In this document: positions 1 through 10,918 of the stretch, piece after piece
Layout of the letters: each line of letters begins with the position of its first letter
Numbering within the stretch: position 1 is the first letter of the stretch
Source of the DNA: Bacteroidales bacterium
Lineage (GTDB): Bacteria; Bacteroidota; Bacteroidia; Bacteroidales; UBA932
Direction of reading: 5' to 3'
Length of the DNA: 64,000 bases
Assembly (NCBI GenBank): GCA_029010575.1
Contig: JAQXKS010000003.1
Coordinates: 1 to 64,000, forward strand
Made by a program: the position numbers and the translations under genes
The notes under the pieces: model-generated
What the model was told of the DNA's origin: nothing
Database searches by the model: none
Seen by the model: only the letters and a program-made list of their open reading frames with translations

Positions 1-347
1 AAGCCAAGACCTATGGCAAATACATCACCGATAAATGGCAGCCAGCTCAGAAATGCCAGAAGTGCACCGAACCGGTCTATGAGCCCCTTTTGTTTCATGA
101 GCGTCTCCTCCTTGACATTAAACCACTTTTCTATCCACTCCCATTTGCCTGAATAGCCGATCCAATATGAAGTAAGCCCTCCAAGCCAGTTTCCAGCTGT
201 GGCAACAAGAAAAGAGAGAAAATAATCCCCGCCCGCATAAAGGTAACCCATAAGGAGGATATCCGAAGAGAACGGAACTACCGTAGCAGCCAAAAATGTA
301 CCGAGGAACAGACCTATAAGGCCCCAGCTTTGCAGTATCTCTATCAT
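1..347 (-). CDS. YqaA/DedA-like inner-membrane protein, partial (C-terminus outside window)
   Basis: Translating the minus strand gives MIEILQSWGLIGLFLGTFLAATVVPFSSDILL..., about 115 residues before the window edge. Hydrophobic segments, the early VVPFSSDILL stretch and the later GNWLGGLTSYWIGY fit the SNARE-associated/YqaA branch of the DedA superfamily, polytopic inner-membrane proteins of which some members act in lipid-carrier transport. The ORF track omits it because it is cut. Its ATG overlaps the tadA stop codon (ATGA), so the two genes are probably cotranscribed and translationally coupled. The substrate is unknown; the family call is by motif and hydropathy only. Confidence 0.7.
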   Translation of the reverse strand, partial: MIEILQSWGLIGLFLGTFLAATVVPFSSDILLMGYLYAGGDYFLSFLVATAGNWLGGLTSYWIGYSGKWEWIEKWFNVKEETLMKQKGLIDRFGALLAFLSWLPFIGDVFAIGLG

Positions 348-793
348 CTTATCTTCTTGAAAAAGTCTGTAATTATTGCAGAGCACTCATCCTGCAGAAC
401 ACCTGAGGAGATCTCTGTTTTGGGATGAAGCAGCGATGGTGAAAAACGGCTATACCCTCTCTTAGGATCAGCAGCCCCATAGACGACACGAGCGATTTGG
501 GACCAGCACAGAGCCGCGGCGCACATTGGACATGGCTCCACTGTCACATAAAGTGTACATCTTGTCAGATATTTACTACCGAGAAAGCCAGTGGCACTGG
601 TGATAGCAAGCATCTCGGCATGGGCAGTCGTATCCTGCAGCTGTTCAGTCAGGTTATGAGCCTTTGCTATTATGACTCCGTTGGATACAATAACAGCCCC
701 TATGGGGATTTCACCATCCCTGGCAGCAGCCTGAGCCTCGCGCAGAGCCTCGCGCATATAGATTATATCATTGTTTTCAACTATTCTGTCCAT
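344..793 (-). CDS. tadA: tRNA(adenine34) deaminase TadA
   Basis: Zn-dependent cytidine/deoxycytidylate-deaminase fold enzyme that converts the wobble adenosine of tRNA-Arg(ACG) to inosine. From the start MDRIVENN the protein is 149 residues, close to the family norm. It has the HAE motif (His58, Glu60) and PCPMC (Cys88, Cys91), the zinc ligands and proton shuttle. The ORF in the track begins 57 codons further upstream, but that extension is hydrophobic low-value sequence inside the groES upstream region, so I start at 793; a second option is Met13 at 757. A one-mismatch promoter -7 box (GATATTTG) lies at 813-820. It is divergent from groES and overlaps the next gene by ATGA. A broader nucleoside deaminase cannot be excluded. 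Confidence 0.85.
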   Translation of the reverse strand: MDRIVENNDIIYMREALREAQAAARDGEIPIGAVIVSNGVIIAKAHNLTEQLQDTTAHAEMLAITSATGFLGSKYLTRCTLYVTVEPCPMCAAALCWSQIARVVYGAADPKRGYSRFSPSLLHPKTEISSGVLQDECSAIITDFFKKIR

Positions 794-905
794 ATCGGTT
801 TGCTTTGTGCTGCAAATATCGTGACAAAATGTCATTTTTTGGTCATTGGCATCCAATTTGTTCATACGATGGCAAAACAATTGAAAACAACTAAAAAATA
901 GAAAT

Positions 906-1175
906 ATGAATATCAGACCATTAGCAGACAGAGTGCTCATAGAGCCTAAAGAAGCTGAACTCAAGACAGCGAGTGGAATTTACATTCCTGAAACAGCAAA
1001 AGAAAAACCCCAGCAGGGAACAGTAGTAGCTGTAGGCTGCGGTAAAAAAGACGAACCTATGGAAGTTAAAGTAGGAGATGTCGTTCTCTACGGTAAATAT
1101 TCAGGAACAGAAATCAGTGTAGAGGGCAAGAACTACCTGATGATGCGTCAATCAGACATTCTTGCAATTATGTAA
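906..1175 (+). CDS. groES: co-chaperonin GroES
   Basis: An 89-residue Cpn10 that caps the GroEL ring in the cytoplasm. Visible family signatures are the N-terminal [12 protein letters not shown], the mobile-loop region [22 protein letters not shown], and the C-terminal [17 protein letters not shown]. It is followed after 19 bases by groEL on the same strand, the standard bicistronic layout. The 112-base divergent region before it contains no CIRCE-like inverted repeat that I can see, so HrcA control is not indicated. Confidence 0.97.
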   Translation: MNIRPLADRVLIEPKEAELKTASGIYIPETAKEKPQQGTVVAVGCGKKDEPMEVKVGDVVLYGKYSGTEISVEGKNYLMMRQSDILAIM

Positions 1176-1182
1176 TCATTAA

Positions 1183-2823
<1,641 letters not shown>

Positions 2824-2853
2824 CAGATATAAGATCGATATAGATCACACCAG

Positions 2854-2893
2854 AAAGGGCACCGGATTATTTTCCGATGCCCTTTGTTTCTTT
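2854..2893. terminator. bidirectional intrinsic terminator between groEL and queH
   Basis: Inverted repeat AAAGGGCA(CCGG) ... (CCGA)TGCCCTTT with an 8-12 base loop, followed by a T-rich stretch (TTTGTTTCTTTT) on the plus strand. It sits exactly between convergent groEL and queH, so it can serve both. Confidence 0.8.
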
Positions 2894-2895
2894 TA

Positions 2896-3465
2896 TCATT
2901 TTCTACGCATGCTGAACTCGCATCCGCAATAGGTCTGGTTGTAAAACTGCTTTGCCAGAATGTTCCTCCGTTCATAGAGGCCACCTTTGCGCCAGTTTTT
3001 GTCCCAAAATTCAGTTACTCCACCTCCATAAACCTCCTGTGCATGGAATCCGGCCTGGAAAATTTGGTCAATACTCTTCCACCTTGAAGAGGCCAAAGTC
3101 GTTGTAAAGAGGGGGAATCCGTTAGCAGCAGCATACCTTGCCGTAGCATTGAGGCGATAGCTGAAACATTCCAGACACCTCCTGCCCCTTTCCGGCTCAT
3201 CTGCCCATCCTGAAACAGAATCGAGCCACTGAGAGTGCCTCATATCCCAGTCATTGGAATCCAATGAAGATTCATCTATATAAGGCACAGACAAAGATTC
3301 TGCATACCTTACCAACTCCCCTTTCCTTAGAAGATACTCCTGTTGAGGGAATATATTCGGATTATAGAAAAAGAGCACTGGTTCATATCCATTTGCCAAC
3401 AGCCACTCCAGAATTGCAGCCGAACAAGGAGCACAGCAACAGTGAAGGAGAACCCTCTTTGACAT
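2896..3465 (-). CDS. queH: epoxyqueuosine reductase QueH
   Basis: The 189-residue protein belongs to the QueH (former DUF208) family, which reduces epoxyqueuosine to queuosine in tRNA and is a non-homologous substitute for cobalamin-dependent QueG. The Fe-S/catalytic cysteines are visible: CCCAPC (residues 9-14), RRCLECFSYRL in the middle, and YCGCEFSMRRK at the C-terminus. It lies 10 bases downstream of ctlX on the same strand and is the last gene of the rocD-ctlX-queH group. There is no obvious metabolic link to its neighbours. Confidence 0.92.
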   Translation of the reverse strand: MSKRVLLHCCCAPCSAAILEWLLANGYEPVLFFYNPNIFPQQEYLLRKGELVRYAESLSVPYIDESSLDSNDWDMRHSQWLDSVSGWADEPERGRRCLECFSYRLNATARYAAANGFPLFTTTLASSRWKSIDQIFQAGFHAQEVYGGGVTEFWDKNWRKGGLYERRNILAKQFYNQTYCGCEFSMRRK

Positions 3466-3475
3466 ATCCTATATA

Positions 3476-4375
3476 TCAAAATATTTCGGCAATCATACAC
3501 CGTGCTGAGCCACCGCCATTCATTTCGATAAAATCAAGCTGAGGCGATAGAATCCTGTTCATCTTGCCCAGTTCAGTTGCCTGTTGGGGTGTAAGAGATT
3601 TCCTTGCAGAGGCAGACATCACCAGAATATCCTTGCCATCACCACCTTTCAGGCCGATCATATTGCCTGCGAAATTTTCGACTTGAGTATGTGTAATAGG
3701 CACAATCTTCTTTCCTGTCCTGACAAGCGAGTCATAGACCCTGTTTCTCTCCTGTTCATCAGTAATGGATTCAAGGCAGATAACTGCATACTCCTCACCA
3801 AGACTCATCATGACATTCGTATGATAAATGAGCACTCCGTTCCTGTCATAAGAATGGAACGTTATCGGAGTATAGCCCATCTTTTTACAGAAATCCTCCA
3901 GAACAGTCTCTGATGTCCTTGGAGAGATACCTGCATAAGCGATCTTGTTGTTCCTGTCGAGAATAAGACTGCCTGTACCTTCGAGAAACTTGTCCTCACT
4001 TTCCCACCAGGAGAGATCTACTACCCTCTTGACATCAAAATTCTTAAGAATGGTATCAATAAAGCATTTCTTCCTTTCATTTCGCCTGTTGGGAGCGGAC
4101 ATAGGATAGATTACGAGAGTACCGTCACTATGTGTGGTAAACCAATTGTTGGGGAATATTGAATCCGGAGTATGGGGGACCGGAGTATCCTCAGCAACTA
4201 TCACTTCTATCTTATTGGCTTTCAAAAGAGAGATATAGCTAATAAACTCTCTTAAAGCATTCTCCTGTGAATACTCTTCATAACCTCTCTTCTGAAAGGC
4301 ATTGTCGGTAGCCGTCTGCGGATTAAATCCGAAATTGACAGGCTTTACCATAAATACTTTATTGGTTGTCTGCAT
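3476..4375 (-). CDS. ctlX: CtlX-type citrulline hydrolase (amidinotransferase/arginine-deiminase superfamily)
   Basis: About 299 residues of the guanidine-modifying (amidinotransferase) superfamily. Visible landmarks are FPNNWFTTH (about residues 74-82), a central IYHTNVMMS carrying the likely catalytic His, and the C-terminal [11 protein letters not shown] with the likely nucleophile Cys near residue 293. The CtlX subfamily hydrolyses citrulline to ornithine. I prefer the start [17 protein letters not shown] (overlapping rocD by 17 bases) over the longer track start at 4390; MVKPVNFG at 4351 is also possible. Position directly after ornithine aminotransferase supports an ornithine-forming role. 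Specificity (citrulline, arginine or a related ureido/guanidino compound) is inferred from family and context. Confidence 0.8.
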   Translation of the reverse strand: MQTTNKVFMVKPVNFGFNPQTATDNAFQKRGYEEYSQENALREFISYISLLKANKIEVIVAEDTPVPHTPDSIFPNNWFTTHSDGTLVIYPMSAPNRRNERKKCFIDTILKNFDVKRVVDLSWWESEDKFLEGTGSLILDRNNKIAYAGISPRTSETVLEDFCKKMGYTPITFHSYDRNGVLIYHTNVMMSLGEEYAVICLESITDEQERNRVYDSLVRTGKKIVPITHTQVENFAGNMIGLKGGDGKDILVMSASARKSLTPQQATELGKMNRILSPQLDFIEMNGGGSARCMIAEIF

Positions 4376-5603
4376 AAGGCATTGATTCAAATACTTCTTT
4401 GATTATAGCTATCGCCTCTCTCAACTGTTCTTCTGTAATGACAAGAGGAGGAGCGAAGCGGATAATATGTCTGTGTGTGGGTTTTGCAAGAAGGCCCTTT
4501 TCCGCAAGTGCAATACAAATGTCCCACGCCTCAATATCTCCCTGAGGTTCGGTAATAATTGCATTAAGAAGTCCTTTTCCTCTGACACTCTTGAAGAAAG
4601 GAGAGTTAATTCTTGCAATCTCTTCCCTGAAAATTTTTCCCAGTTTTTCTGCATTCTCAGTAAGGTGTTCATCCTTGATCACATTCAGAGCTGCAACAGC
4701 CACCTTTGCAGCCAAAGGGAAACCTCCGAATGTTGAGCCATGCTCTCCTGGTTTAATTGTCAGCATAATTTCATCATCAGCAAGGACAGCAGAAATCGGA
4801 AGTACACCCCCTGAAAGTGCTTTGCCGATAGTGATGATATCCGGACGTATTCCTTCATGATCAGATGCAAAGAGCCTTCCTGTACGACCGATACCTGTCT
4901 GAACCTCATCTGCTATGAAGAGTACATTATGCTCCTTGCATATATCATAACACTTCTTAAGATACCCGTCATCAGGAACATATACACCTGCCTCTCCCTG
5001 AATAGGCTCGAGAAGGAATGCAGCCACTTTGTCCCCCTTCTGCTCGAGAACCCTGCGAAGAGCCTCAGAATCATTATAAGGAATAGTAACAAATCCGGGA
5101 GTGAAAGGACCATATTGGGAATAGCTATCAGGATCTGTGGATATTGAGACAATGGTAATGGTCCTGCCGTGGAAGTTTCCTTCACATGTTACGATTATTG
5201 CCTCATCCTGAGGAATTCCTTTATGAATATAACCCCAACGGCGTGCCAGCTTAAGAGCTGTCTCGACAGCTTCTGCACCTGAGTTCATAGGAAGAAGCTT
5301 ATCATATCCGAAGAACTTAGTAGCCATCTCCTCATAAGGACCGAGGCAGTCATTGTAAAATGCCCTTGAAGTAAGACAGAGACGATGAGCCTGATCGCAG
5401 AGTGCTGCCACTATTTTGGGATGACAGTGTCCTTGGTTGACTGCTGAATAAGCAGACAGAAAGTCATAATAGCGTTTTCCGTCCACATCCCAGACAAAAA
5501 CACCCTCTCCCCTCTGCAAAACTACTGGCAGGGGATGATAGTTATGGGCTCCATAACGAGCTTCCTGATCGATGAATCTCTGAGCGTTCGGTGATATTTT
5601 CAT
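4359..5603 (-). CDS. rocD: ornithine-delta-aminotransferase
   Basis: A 414-residue class III PLP aminotransferase converting ornithine plus 2-oxoglutarate to glutamate-5-semialdehyde plus glutamate. Landmarks are [20 protein letters not shown] (about 106-125), the EPIQGEAGV loop (199-207), the cofactor Asp in [14 protein letters not shown] (about 229-242), the Schiff-base lysine in TIGKALSGG (Lys261), and HGSTFGG. The extended similarity ([14 protein letters not shown] near the N-terminus) fits RocD better than acetylornithine or GABA aminotransferases. First gene of rocD-ctlX-queH; a -7 box lies at 5627-5634. Confidence 0.93.
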   Translation of the reverse strand: MKISPNAQRFIDQEARYGAHNYHPLPVVLQRGEGVFVWDVDGKRYYDFLSAYSAVNQGHCHPKIVAALCDQAHRLCLTSRAFYNDCLGPYEEMATKFFGYDKLLPMNSGAEAVETALKLARRWGYIHKGIPQDEAIIVTCEGNFHGRTITIVSISTDPDSYSQYGPFTPGFVTIPYNDSEALRRVLEQKGDKVAAFLLEPIQGEAGVYVPDDGYLKKCYDICKEHNVLFIADEVQTGIGRTGRLFASDHEGIRPDIITIGKALSGGVLPISAVLADDEIMLTIKPGEHGSTFGGFPLAAKVAVAALNVIKDEHLTENAEKLGKIFREEIARINSPFFKSVRGKGLLNAIITEPQGDIEAWDICIALAEKGLLAKPTHRHIIRFAPPLVITEEQLREAIAIIKEVFESMPYADNQ

Positions 5604-5626
5604 AATAATAGTGTTTTTAAATTACA

Positions 5627-5634
5627 CAAAATTA
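5627..5634 (-). promoter_or_regulatory. predicted -7 box of rocD
   Basis: Minus strand TAATTTTG matches the Bacteroidota sigma-ABfr -7 consensus TAnnTTTG. It lies 23 bases before the rocD ATG and downstream of the tRNA terminator. No good TTTG is found 19 bases upstream, so support rests on one box. Confidence 0.45.
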
Positions 5635-5666
5635 AAGAAAAAACTACATAATAGCTTCAAAGGCAC

Positions 5667-5697
5667 AAAAAAAAGTCTCGAAAAAATCGAGACTTTT
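5667..5697 (-). terminator. intrinsic terminator of the tRNA transcript
   Basis: Ten-base-pair perfect stem AAAAGTCTCG / CGAGACTTTT with a 7-base loop. Read on the minus strand it is followed by a run of eight T, a textbook intrinsic terminator placed 16 bases after the tRNA 3' end. Confidence 0.85.
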
Positions 5698-5712
5698 GAA
5701 TACCCAAAGAGG

Positions 5713-5787
5713 TGGACCCGACTGGGCTTGAACCAGTGACCCCCTGATTATGAGTCAGGTGCTACTAACCGACTGAGCTACGGGTCC
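5713..5787 (-). tRNA. tRNA with CAU anticodon (lysidine-type Ile2 favoured over elongator Met)
   Basis: Minus strand folds as a cloverleaf: acceptor GGACCCG/CGGGTCC, anticodon arm CCTGA-CTCATAA-TCAGG (anticodon CAU), T arm ACTGG-TTCAAGC-CCAGT, discriminator A. Absence of an initiator-type unpaired first base rules out fMet. C4:G69, C5:G68 and U12:A23 are features I associate with TilS substrates (tRNA-Ile2), but elongator tRNA-Met shares the anticodon loop, so identity is not settled. The D arm reads GCTC-AGTCGGTTAG-TAGC, giving a 13:22 C:U mismatch or a one-base insertion. The genomic 3' end is ACCTC, so a full CCA is not encoded. It has its own promoter and terminator. Confidence 0.88.
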
Positions 5788-5823
5788 TATACTACCTTCG
5801 GTAGGCGTTTGAAATATCCTGCA

Positions 5824-5854
5824 CAAAGGTAGAAATAATTTTTTTATTATCAAA
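5824..5854 (-). promoter_or_regulatory. promoter of the CAU tRNA
   Basis: Minus strand carries TTTG, exactly 19 bases, then TACCTTTG: a perfect match to the Bacteroidota -33/-7 promoter. The -33 box overlaps the rpsJ stop codon. A small CTACC-GAA-GGTAG hairpin (5792-5804) lies between promoter and tRNA. Confidence 0.75.
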
Positions 5855-6155
5855 CTTTGATTTCAACTTCGACACCGCTGGGAAGTTCAAGTTTCATCAG
5901 AGCATCAACTGTGTTGGGGGTTGAGCTGTAGATGTCGAGAAGACGGCGGTATGAATTGAGTTCAAACTGTTCGCGAGACTTCTTGTTTACAAAAGTCGAG
6001 CGGTTGACAGTAAAGATCTTCTTATCTGTAGGAAGAGGAATAGGTCCGTTTACAATAGCTCCGGTTGCCTTTACCGTCTTTACGATCTTGTCTGCTGACT
6101 TGTCAACGAGAGCATGATCGAATGATTTCAGTTTAATACGTATTTTCTGATCCAT
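5850..6155 (-). CDS. rpsJ: 30S ribosomal protein S10
   Basis: The 101-residue protein from [20 protein letters not shown] to [11 protein letters not shown] is S10, including the [37 protein letters not shown] core; it is part of the 30S head and also binds NusB in antitermination. The track ORF starts 44 codons earlier, inside fusA, and that extension is not S10-like, so I start at 6155. It follows fusA by 19 bases. In most Bacteroidota rplC would follow; here the next gene is a tRNA with its own promoter. Confidence 0.96.
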   Translation of the reverse strand: MDQKIRIKLKSFDHALVDKSADKIVKTVKATGAIVNGPIPLPTDKKIFTVNRSTFVNKKSREQFELNSYRRLLDIYSSTPNTVDALMKLELPSGVEVEIKV

Positions 6156-6174
6156 AGCGAATTTTATTATCTGA

Positions 6175-8295
6175 TTATTCTTCGTCATCATCATACTTCT
6201 TCGATCCGCCTGATGCTTCGATGACCTCTTTAGCAAGGTTAGCGGGAAGTTCAGCATAATGAGCAAATTCCATTGAGCTTGTTGCACGTCCTGAAGAGAG
6301 AGTTCTCAATACGGTAACGTAACCGAACTGTTCTGACAGGGGAACCTGTGCTTTAACTATACGGGCATTACCTTTGGCGTCCATACTTGTGATCTGTCCA
6401 CGACGCTTGTTCAGGTCGGAAATAACATCACCCATATAGTCTTCAGGTGTAACGACTTCAAGAGACATGATAGGCTCGAGAAGGATAGGATTTGCTTTAG
6501 GAAGTGCGTGACGGAATGCCATTCTGGCACAAAGTTCAAATGAGAGAGCATCTGAGTCCACAGGGTGGAATGAACCGTCAAGGAGAGTAACCTTGAGCGA
6601 AGGAACTTCGAATCCTGCGAGAACACCGTTTGCCATAGCTGATTTGAAACCTTTTTCTACTGCAGGGATATATTCGCGGGGAACGTTACCTCCCTTAACC
6701 TGATCGATGAACTGAAGACCGTTGACTCCTTCGTCTGCAGGTCCGATTTCAACGATGATATCTGCGAATTTACCTCTACCACCGGTCTGTTTCTTGAATA
6801 CTTCACGGTGCTGTACAGTGCCTTTGATGGTCTCTTTATAGTTAACCTGGGGAGCACCCTGATTGATTTCAACACCAAACTCTCTCTTGAGACGGTCTAC
6901 GATGACTTCGAGGTGAAGTTCACCCATACCGCTGATGACTGTCTGGCCTGTATCATGATCACTCTTAACAGTGAATGTAGGGTCCTCTTCAGCAAGTTTT
7001 CCGAGAGCGATACCGAGCTTGTCAAGGTCTTTCTGAGTCTTAGGCTCAACTGCAAGACCGATAACAGGGTCGGGGAATGTCATGGATTCGAGAACGATAG
7101 GGAAGTTTTCGTCACAGATGGTATCACCTGTACGAAGTTCCTTGAAACCTACTGCTGCACAAATATCACCTGCTTCTACAAAATCGATAGGATTTTGTTT
7201 GTTAGAGTGCATCTGATACAGACGTGCAACACGTTCTTTCTTTCCTGAACGGGTATTGAGAACATATGTACCTGCATTGAGTCTTCCGGAGTAAGCTCTG
7301 ATGAATGCGAGACGACCTACAAAGGGGTCGGTTGCAATCTTGAATACAAGAGCTGCGAAAGGCTCGTCAGCAGAGGGTCTACGAACCACCTGTTCGTCAG
7401 TCTGAGGATTTACTCCGTCCACTTCATCCACATCCAGAGGAGAAGGGAGGTATCTCATAACTGAGTCGAGCAGGAACTGTACACCTTTGTTCTTGAATGA
7501 AGAACCGCAACACATAGGAACTACAGCCATATTGATGGTAGCCTTTCTGAGTGCGCTGATGATCTCATCCTCTGTGATAAGTGAAGGATCATCAAAGAAC
7601 TTCTGAAGAAGTCTGTCATCAAATTCTGCAACAGCTTCGAGAAGTTTTCCTCTCCATTCTTCAGCTTCAGCCTGAAGTTCTGCAGGCACATCCTTAACTA
7701 CATAGTTAACGAGTTCCTTGCTGTCCTGATCGTAGTAGTAAGCCTTCATGGCGATCAGGTCCACAATACCTTCGAATTTATCTTCAGCTCCAATAGGAAT
7801 ACAGATAGGGAGTGCATTGGCACCAAGTTTTTCATGAAGTTCCTCAACAACAGCGAAGAAGTCTGCACCTACACGGTCCATCTTGTTCACATATGCAATC
7901 TTGGGAACTTTATACTTGTCTGCCTGACGCCATACAGTTTCTGACTGAGGCTGTACTCTACCTACTGCGCAGAAAGTTGCTACGGCACCGTCGAGTACGC
8001 GGAGCGATCTTTCTACCTCCACGGTAAAGTCGACGTGACCCGGAGTATCGATCAAGTTGATCTGATAGGTCTCGTTGTTATATTTCCAGAATGCTGTTGT
8101 AGCGGCTGATGTAATGGTGATACCCCTTTCCTGCTCCTGAACCATCCAGTCCATAGTAGCAGCACCATCGTGAACCTCACCGATCTTGTGGGTCTTTCCG
8201 GTGTAGAAGAGGATACGTTCCGATGTGGTAGTCTTACCAGCATCGATATGGGCCATAATGCCGATGTTTCTGGTATATTTTAAATCTCTTGCCAT
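6175..8295 (-). CDS. fusA: elongation factor G
   Basis: A 706-residue translational GTPase that drives ribosomal translocation. G motifs are complete: [13 protein letters not shown] (G1), [14 protein letters not shown] (G2), DTPGHVDF (G3), [10 protein letters not shown] (G4). The C-terminal half contains [20 protein letters not shown] and the domain IV/V sequence [21 protein letters not shown]. Third gene of rpsL-rpsG-fusA-rpsJ, 16 bases after rpsG. The acidic tail [12 protein letters not shown] is unremarkable. Confidence 0.98.
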   Translation of the reverse strand: MARDLKYTRNIGIMAHIDAGKTTTSERILFYTGKTHKIGEVHDGAATMDWMVQEQERGITITSAATTAFWKYNNETYQINLIDTPGHVDFTVEVERSLRVLDGAVATFCAVGRVQPQSETVWRQADKYKVPKIAYVNKMDRVGADFFAVVEELHEKLGANALPICIPIGAEDKFEGIVDLIAMKAYYYDQDSKELVNYVVKDVPAELQAEAEEWRGKLLEAVAEFDDRLLQKFFDDPSLITEDEIISALRKATINMAVVPMCCGSSFKNKGVQFLLDSVMRYLPSPLDVDEVDGVNPQTDEQVVRRPSADEPFAALVFKIATDPFVGRLAFIRAYSGRLNAGTYVLNTRSGKKERVARLYQMHSNKQNPIDFVEAGDICAAVGFKELRTGDTICDENFPIVLESMTFPDPVIGLAVEPKTQKDLDKLGIALGKLAEEDPTFTVKSDHDTGQTVISGMGELHLEVIVDRLKREFGVEINQGAPQVNYKETIKGTVQHREVFKKQTGGRGKFADIIVEIGPADEGVNGLQFIDQVKGGNVPREYIPAVEKGFKSAMANGVLAGFEVPSLKVTLLDGSFHPVDSDALSFELCARMAFRHALPKANPILLEPIMSLEVVTPEDYMGDVISDLNKRRGQITSMDAKGNARIVKAQVPLSEQFGYVTVLRTLSSGRATSSMEFAHYAELPANLAKEVIEASGGSKKYDDDEE

Positions 8296-8311
8296 TAGCT
8301 AACTTAAACTG

Positions 8312-8788
8312 CTAAAATCTGAAATGAGCAAAAGCCTTGTTTGCTTCTGCCATCTTATGCATATCTTCTTTTCTCTTATAAGCAGCACCTTCACAATTGT
8401 ATGCTGCCTGAATTTCTGCGGCCAACTTTTCCGACATAGAGTGACCGGAACGTTTACGTGCAAAGAGTATCATATTCTTGATAGCAAGAGATACTTTTCT
8501 TTCCGGGCGTACTTCTGTCGGTACCTGGAAGTTCGCACCACCAACCCTGCGGCTCTTTACTTCTACCTGAGGGGTGATGTTTTCGAGTGCTTTTTTCCAA
8601 ACATCGAGAGGAGCCTTGTCAGAATCTTTCATCTTCTCGCCTACCATATCAATGGCATCGTAAAAAATAGAATACGCGATACTCTTCTTCCCCTGCAACA
8701 TAAGGTTGTTTACGAACTGTGTAACCAACACTTCGTGGAATTTAGGATCAGGAAGTAGAATCCTCTTTTTAGGCTTCGATTTTCTCAT
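8312..8788 (-). CDS. rpsG: 30S ribosomal protein S7
   Basis: A 158-residue S7 starting [35 protein letters not shown], with the family core [24 protein letters not shown] and C-terminal NKAFAHFRF. It nucleates assembly of the 30S head. It lies between rpsL (29 bases upstream) and fusA. Confidence 0.98.
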   Translation of the reverse strand: MRKSKPKKRILLPDPKFHEVLVTQFVNNLMLQGKKSIAYSIFYDAIDMVGEKMKDSDKAPLDVWKKALENITPQVEVKSRRVGGANFQVPTEVRPERKVSLAIKNMILFARKRSGHSMSEKLAAEIQAAYNCEGAAYKRKEDMHKMAEANKAFAHFRF

Positions 8789-8817
8789 TTTTCGAATAAT
8801 TAGAATTTAATTAATGT

Positions 8818-9210
8818 TTACTTCTTCTTAGCGGCTGCTTTTTTAGGTCTCTTAGCACCATAGAGAGAACGGCTCTGAGTACGTCCTTCTACGCCTGCTG
8901 TATCCAATGCACCTCTAAGGATGTGGTAACGTACACCGGGAAGGTCCTTTACACGACCGCCACGCACCAATACGATTGAGTGCTCCTGCAAGTTGTGTCC
9001 TTCTCCGGGGATGTATGCGTTGACCTCTTTCTGATTGGTAAGTCTTACACGGGCTACCTTACGCATAGCTGAGTTAGGCTTCTTAGGAGTGGTTGTGTAT
9101 ACACGAACACAAACACCTCTTCTCTGAGGACAAGCATCCAACGCGCGAGATTTGCTTTGCACTTCAATAACCTCGCGTCCTTTGCGAACTAACTGTTGAA
9201 TTGTTGGCAT
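8818..9210 (-). CDS. rpsL: 30S ribosomal protein S12
   Basis: A 130-residue S12 ([14 protein letters not shown]...) located in the decoding centre. The streptomycin-related loops [13 protein letters not shown] and [13 protein letters not shown] carry the usual lysines, the wild-type sensitive pattern. The C-terminus is lysine-rich ([12 protein letters not shown]). First gene of the str operon, with a near-perfect promoter upstream. Confidence 0.98.
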   Translation of the reverse strand: MPTIQQLVRKGREVIEVQSKSRALDACPQRRGVCVRVYTTTPKKPNSAMRKVARVRLTNQKEVNAYIPGEGHNLQEHSIVLVRGGRVKDLPGVRYHILRGALDTAGVEGRTQSRSLYGAKRPKKAAAKKK

Positions 9211-9261
9211 AAATAATTGTTAATCTTAACTTTACATTAATCTCGTCAATTTGACGGGCTG

Positions 9262-9292
9262 CAAAAGTACAAAAAAATAAGAACTTTGCAAT
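9262..9292 (-). promoter_or_regulatory. promoter of the str operon (rpsL)
   Basis: Minus strand ATTG, 19 bases, TACTTTTG: one mismatch in the -33 box and a perfect -7 box. Downstream, the leader has a CGTC-AAATT-GACG hairpin (9244-9256). A second TATTTTTG, embedded in the AT-rich palindrome CTATTTTTGAAAAATAG (9293-9310), could be a tandem start. Confidence 0.75.
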
Positions 9293-9337
9293 ACTATTTT
9301 TCAAAAATAGTTGAATTTCTGCATTTTAAGTTGGAAC

Positions 9338-10915
9338 TCAGAATCCTGGGAGTTCTATAAAAAGAGTGGGAAGAAGAAGCAAAAGCCCTATTACAATGAG
9401 CATCAGCACGAATTTCCATGCAAATTTTATCCATTCTGCATAAGAGACCTTAGCCATAGCAAGAACCGCCATAAGGACCCCTGAGGTGGGTGTAATCATA
9501 TTGGTAAAACCATCTCCAAACTGAAAAGCCATAACTGTAGCCTGCCTGGAAAGACCAATCAGATCAGAAAATGGAGCCATAACAGGCATAGTAATGGCAG
9601 CCTTAGCGGTAGCCGAAGGAATAAAGAGGTTCAGAATAGTCTGAATGCCATACATAAGAGAGAGTGATGCACCCTTTCCACTACCATCAATCCCCTTTTC
9701 CATTGAGTTAAGAATGGAATCTATTATCATTCCGTCTTGAAGTATTATGATGATTCCGGATGCGAGCCCGACCACAAGTGCAGCTGAAAAAATATCCTTT
9801 GCCCCATCGAGGAACTCCTTGACTATTCGGTTGGGAGTATATCCCCCGGCAATACCACTGAATATACCCAAGGCCAGAAAGAGCCCGGAAATTTCATCTA
9901 TATACCATCCATATCCCAGAACACCGGCTATAAGAAACAGAATAGTAAATCCCAACATATTGAGAATAAAGTGTCTTGCCGACTTTCTGATAGAGAAGAT
10001 GGCTCCGGTTACATAAAGCAGGGCCAATATCGGAAGAAGCCATGGGGCATGAAAAGAGCTGTTACCGAGCGTTATTATACAATCATTATAAAACAGTACT
10101 GCAAAGGTGATGACAGCACCACAGGTCATCAGCATGGCAGCATAAGAGGCCTTGGTCTTGAGTGGTTCAAGTTCAGATAAACTTCCATCGGCGCTTTCCG
10201 TGACACAAAGCCCTGAAGTATTTCTCTTGACTCTATTGGCATGCCTTAATACGAACACGATGAGAAATATTGTCAGAACCACCCAACAGAAGGTCCTATA
10301 TTCAATACCCGAAAAGATGGGAATTCCGGCCATATTCTGTGCAACACCAATGGTGAACGGATTCAACATAGCACCTGCGAAACCGACATGGGCAGCCACA
10401 TAAACCGCACAAATCCCTGTGAAAGTATCGTAGCCCAACGAATGTACCAGAGGGATTATCAAAAGAGTAAAAGCAATGGCCTCCTCACTCATGCCAAACA
10501 CGGCACCGAAGAGCGAGAAGAGAAGCATTATTAGAACAAGCACAATATTCCCGACCCCGATTCTTCTGAAGAATTTGAATCGGCCCAAAGAGGAGGTAAA
10601 CTTGAGAAATGAGAATATACCGGTATCGACAGCCTTGAGTGAATTGACAATCCAGAAAGCACCGCCTATTATAAGAATGAAGGCTATGACACCCGCTTGC
10701 TTGACAAAACCATGATACAGAGCTGTAACGACCTGCCAGGTCTGAGGAACAGACTCCACCGGCTCGAAGATAATACTCTTCGAGCCGTCAGGAGTAACCG
10801 TTTCAATGTATTTTCCACCGGGAACTATCCAGGTAGCAATGGCAGCCACCAGAATAACGGCAAATACAATTACGAATGTATTGGGAAATTCAAATCGTTT
10901 CTTCTTTGCCACCAT
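9338..10915 (-). CDS. YfcC-family amino-acid/C4-dicarboxylate-type carrier
   Basis: A 525-residue polytopic membrane protein with about 12-13 hydrophobic segments. The opening KKRFEFPNTFVIVFAVILVAAIATWIVPGGKY, then GIICAVYVAAHVGFAGAMLNPFTIGVAQ-like and FIPSATAKAAITMPVMAPFSDLIGLSRQ segments, fit the YfcC branch of the DcuC/ArcD-like ion-transporter superfamily. Annotated relatives move arginine, ornithine or dicarboxylates; the substrate cannot be read from sequence. It lies 3 bases after pruA, so it probably imports the substrate, or exports a product, of the ornithine/proline-to-glutamate route; that is inference from context. Confidence 0.82.
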   Translation of the reverse strand: MVAKKKRFEFPNTFVIVFAVILVAAIATWIVPGGKYIETVTPDGSKSIIFEPVESVPQTWQVVTALYHGFVKQAGVIAFILIIGGAFWIVNSLKAVDTGIFSFLKFTSSLGRFKFFRRIGVGNIVLVLIMLLFSLFGAVFGMSEEAIAFTLLIIPLVHSLGYDTFTGICAVYVAAHVGFAGAMLNPFTIGVAQNMAGIPIFSGIEYRTFCWVVLTIFLIVFVLRHANRVKRNTSGLCVTESADGSLSELEPLKTKASYAAMLMTCGAVITFAVLFYNDCIITLGNSSFHAPWLLPILALLYVTGAIFSIRKSARHFILNMLGFTILFLIAGVLGYGWYIDEISGLFLALGIFSGIAGGYTPNRIVKEFLDGAKDIFSAALVVGLASGIIIILQDGMIIDSILNSMEKGIDGSGKGASLSLMYGIQTILNLFIPSATAKAAITMPVMAPFSDLIGLSRQATVMAFQFGDGFTNMITPTSGVLMAVLAMAKVSYAEWIKFAWKFVLMLIVIGLLLLLPTLFIELPGF

Positions 10916-10918
10916 CAG

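Noticed and set aside
497-901. 134-residue plus-strand ORF opposite tadA
   Set aside because: Antisense shadow of tadA; no family resemblance and no promoter.
794-905. CIRCE/HrcA operator before groES
   Set aside because: No TTAGCACTC-N9-GAGTGCTAA inverted repeat or close variant seen.
5604-5660. riboswitch before rocD
   Set aside because: The leader is too short (about 20 bases after the promoter box) and no structured element is visible.
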